The position numbers and the translations under genes are program-made. From assembly GCA_935421135.1 (NCBI GenBank), contig OW285193.1:18400099-18464098 (forward strand): a stretch of DNA of 64,000 nt, read 5' to 3'. How positions within the stretch are numbered: the stretch's first letter is position 1; each line of letters begins with the position of its first letter. Of this stretch, positions 61,253 through 64,000 are shown piece by piece. Origin of the DNA: Bugulina stolonifera (taxonomy: Eukaryota > Bryozoa > Gymnolaemata > Cheilostomatida > Bugulidae). Under the pieces are notes generated by a model. That model was not told the origin of the DNA. It saw only the letters and a program-made list of their open reading frames with translations, and did not search any database.

Positions 61253-63041
61253 GTAGCTCTAGGAGCACACCTTCTGTGTAAGCACCCTAAAGGAAAACTA
61301 AGAATCCACTGCACAGCGGAGAGAGTACTAATAAGATAGATAGGGGATAGAGGCTAAAGTCCAGAGGACAAATATAGATAGACCTGCAGAAGTTCTACTG
61401 TATACACTCCTTATCAGATGGTGATGTGCAGAGGAATGGTGCACACAGCGAATATCAACTATTATTATAATGTTGTCATGGTGATGACCATGTTTAAAAA
61501 ATGACGGATCCAGAAATAAATTTCTAAAATACATGAGCTTGCTGAATGGAAGAGCATAAGGCATCTCTCACAAACTCTCTATACTCCTTCTATAGTGTGG
61601 AAAAAATTATCACTGTAGTAAGCGCTTACTAGTGGAAAGTGGGGAGGCAGAGGGATAGTGAAACTGAAAGTGTATCCGCCCCTTTGACACCCAGTATCAT
61701 CAATAATAAAAACCTTAATTCAGACTTCTAAAATCTAGAAAATGTATACAGTGTAGTTGTTGTACTATTAGTCCATTATGAATCTATGGCACACCACGAG
61801 ATGAGAATCTGCGAATGAAAGCTACTGGAATAGGAGGTAAGATAGCAAGGCTCAACTCGACCACCAACCCCAGCTAAACAAAAAATTTTACCTGAATACT
61901 TTTTGGTGTTCACCAATTCACTTCTAATGGTTATATAGATATGGAGTGTGAGTTTTTTGCTACAAATGATCATGTGGCCAGACTTTTACATAGAAATCCA
62001 TGTCAACCATGGTGTTAATTTCCAGTTGAATGTTGAAGCCTCTCAAACTGTACGCTACAGTGCAACAGTGTAGGTTGAGACCGAGTCGCACACAAGAAAC
62101 GATAACTTTCCAGAAGCAGCCACTGTACAATGGGCAACTTTTCTACTACCTATAAGTGATTTCCAATGATTGCCCGTGCTGATACAATTACGTTGCTGAT
62201 TCACTTTTCTCTAGGGAACGACCAGATCGAAACTTTTGTTCTGAATTACCAATACTTCAATGTCGGAAAATTAGAGCAGCAAAATAGTTTAAAATGCGCA
62301 AGGAATGAATATTACGAATGATCACGAATGATCACGCATATCGTATTATAAATCATGGGAATCTGACTGCAGGTAAATGGACTGGCTACTCCAGTGAAAT
62401 AAGACTGAATTAATTTTATTATTAGCGTTTTTTGTTTATAACAAATACCAGGGGTGAAGAATGTTGTTCAAATTCTAAAGCCATGTTTACATTGTTCTTA
62501 GCAAGTCCTCACACACAATAGGCTAATCTGGCTGCTTTTATTGCTATCAAACAGTAAACAGCTACTGAAAATATTTTCCAAATCCAGCATCTTTCACACA
62601 TTGTGTTGATTTCTTACTTCACAGCAAGTTTTCCAAACACCATATTTATATGCTTATCAGCAACCCTTGAGGTTAGTTTCTGGGAACAATAAACAGCTGT
62701 AAGTAGATTAAAACATTTTAGACCATTGACCTACATTTCATATCATATCAAAGGTGTAACACACAAATGGCATCCCATTCACGGAAGTACAAAAGAGTCA
62801 GTTACTCTAAATTTCTCATGTGTAGTGGATCATGCCATCCTCAAGTATTGATCTTACCATATATTAGTGTAGCCAAGTATGGCCTGATAACAACGATTCC
62901 CCTCCCAGATAGGATTACTACGGACTATAGCCTGACAGTGTAGTAAATATTTCACAAGTGAATAATACTGTACCAGATAGATGATGCAATCGGCAATGTG
63001 GCTAGTCTACTTAATTATTGCTATCAACTGCTTGTAAAAGA
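61253..63041. other. Intergenic between MAD2L2-like gene and ACC
   Basis: About 1.8 kb that should contain the ACC promoter and 5' UTR. No clear TATA box near the first coding exon; the open frame at 61776-61973 has no recognised domain. Confidence 0.45.
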
Positions 63042-63047
63042 TTTATT
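63042..63047 (-). terminator. Poly(A) signal of the MAD2L2-like gene
   Basis: AATAAA on the minus strand, about 135 nt past the stop codon. It is the nearest canonical hexamer. Confidence 0.5.
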
Positions 63048-63180
63048 ACAACACAAGAAGAAAAGAATTAATTGTCAACTTAGAAACAAATATTATAGTA
63101 TAAATATATAGCGTGAACTAGAATGAACATTGCACCAAATGCAAACCCCACAACCCTAGATTCTGAACTGCTTGCTACCC

Positions 63181-63783
63181 TCATTTATGCTTAGTAACAA
63201 ACATTTCAAGTTTCATGAACTCAGTAACTGATGTCTTCAATGGTATCAATTGGCTGCCACCAACTCTGGGTTCGCTATGGCGTGACTCTTTGCTAAGCAT
63301 CCAATCAGTAGTGTGATTCAAATTCAGCTCGTCATCTTCTGCATCAATTTCAACTCGCCAAGTTATGTCACTGCAGACTCGGCGGGGGAGATAAGTCTCA
63401 ATAATAGCAAGTTTGAGTAAACAATTCTTCAAAGAGCTTTCCAAGCAATTCAACTGAGACTGTGATGTCACGGAACTAAAAGCGTGTAGCTTAATTGTCA
63501 CCTGTTCCCAGTCACTGTCAGGTGTACCGGTGTAGAAATGCACTGCGTGAAGTTTGCGGTTTTTAAATACTGCAGAAATGCCGTCGACAAGCTGGGTGAT
63601 ATATGAGAAAACTTCGGGATGGTAGCAAACGTGTACAGGCATATTGAATTTCTGTCTCAGTTTGAAAGCGCCGGAGGGATAAAGCTGCCTGCTGTGAAGC
63701 AGACCATGAATTGCTATGGTTAGGAAGTCAGAGAATACATCCTTGGCTATCTTATCCACAGACTTCTCCACCGCAGATGACAT
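63181..63783 (-). CDS. MAD2L2: MAD2L2/REV7-like HORMA-domain protein
   Basis: A single-exon ORF of 200 aa. REV7 is the accessory subunit of DNA polymerase zeta and part of shieldin; it binds REV1, REV3 and SHLD3 through its HORMA safety belt and acts in translesion synthesis and repair-pathway choice in the nucleus. Visible family features are the N-terminal helix DVFSDFLTIAIHGLLHSRQLYP, the strand PVHVCYHPEV near residues 49-58, and the C-terminal safety-belt segment LIPLKTSVTEFMKLEMFV (about 179-196), which matches REV7 more closely than MAD2. Length is close to the vertebrate protein (211 aa). It lies about 2 kb upstream of ACC on the same strand. The lack of introns contrasts with its neighbours and could reflect retroposition, but no poly(A) tract or target duplication was seen. 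Confidence 0.9.
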   Translation of the reverse strand: MSSAVEKSVDKIAKDVFSDFLTIAIHGLLHSRQLYPSGAFKLRQKFNMPVHVCYHPEVFSYITQLVDGISAVFKNRKLHAVHFYTGTPDSDWEQVTIKLHAFSSVTSQSQLNCLESSLKNCLLKLAIIETYLPRRVCSDITWRVEIDAEDDELNLNHTTDWMLSKESRHSEPRVGGSQLIPLKTSVTEFMKLEMFVTKHK

Positions 63784-64000
63784 GTCGGGACTAAAATATG
63801 ACCAACTAACTTACAATCGAATGCTGGACTATTAAAATCTAACATAACGAAGTGGCATTAGAATCAAAAGTTTCCCAGTGTGTTCTACGGTATTTTTAGA
63901 GAGGGTTCAAAACATGAATGCTGGTGCTTTGTAGTTTTAAAGGCTGCAGCCTTGGCAGATACTATACTGAGCTATGGGCACTGATGTATCAGCCACTATA

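Overview
This window is nuclear DNA from an animal. Its genes are intron-rich with canonical GT-AG splice sites, it has furin-type secreted matrix metalloproteinases (matrixins), an animal-type single-chain acetyl-CoA carboxylase, and a eukaryotic tRNA-Asp with internal A and B boxes. The DNA is AT-rich and full of TACATGTA-like short repeats and minisatellites. An early-branching invertebrate such as a sponge fits, but that placement is inference; nothing here fixes the species.

Layout. About 1-2.7 kb is a long inverted-repeat (foldback) element, and about 4.87-5.24 kb is a MITE-like element. From 5.6 to 18.8 kb lies a cluster of three secreted matrixin genes without hemopexin domains. Two are tandem on the + strand (6406-8700 and 11114-13184); the third is convergent on the - strand (18794-14874). 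The first copy has lost all three zinc-binding histidines, the catalytic glutamate and the cysteine-switch cysteine, yet keeps an open reading frame across five exons, so it looks like a pseudoprotease.

From 18.8 to 34.5 kb I find no gene. This part holds arrays: a 47-copy, nearly perfect 35-bp satellite (27506-29150), and a 21-bp satellite (about 30.7-33.3 kb) split by a solo LTR that itself contains a TA-flanked MITE.

From 34.55 to 61.2 kb one - strand gene encodes acetyl-CoA carboxylase. I could follow 45 coding exons whose phases all agree and which sum to 6912 nt (2303 aa plus stop), with two further candidate in-frame microexons (24 and 12 nt). Its introns carry a tRNA-Asp gene on the opposite strand, a deletion derivative of a hAT transposon with a perfect 8-bp target duplication, and many minisatellites. 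In several introns the minisatellite contains tandem copies of the neighbouring splice site; this is the most unusual pattern in the window. At 63.2-63.8 kb is a single-exon MAD2L2/REV7 (HORMA domain) gene on the - strand.

The genes do not form a pathway together: matrixins act outside the cell on matrix proteins, ACC makes malonyl-CoA for fatty-acid synthesis, and REV7 acts in translesion synthesis and DNA repair.
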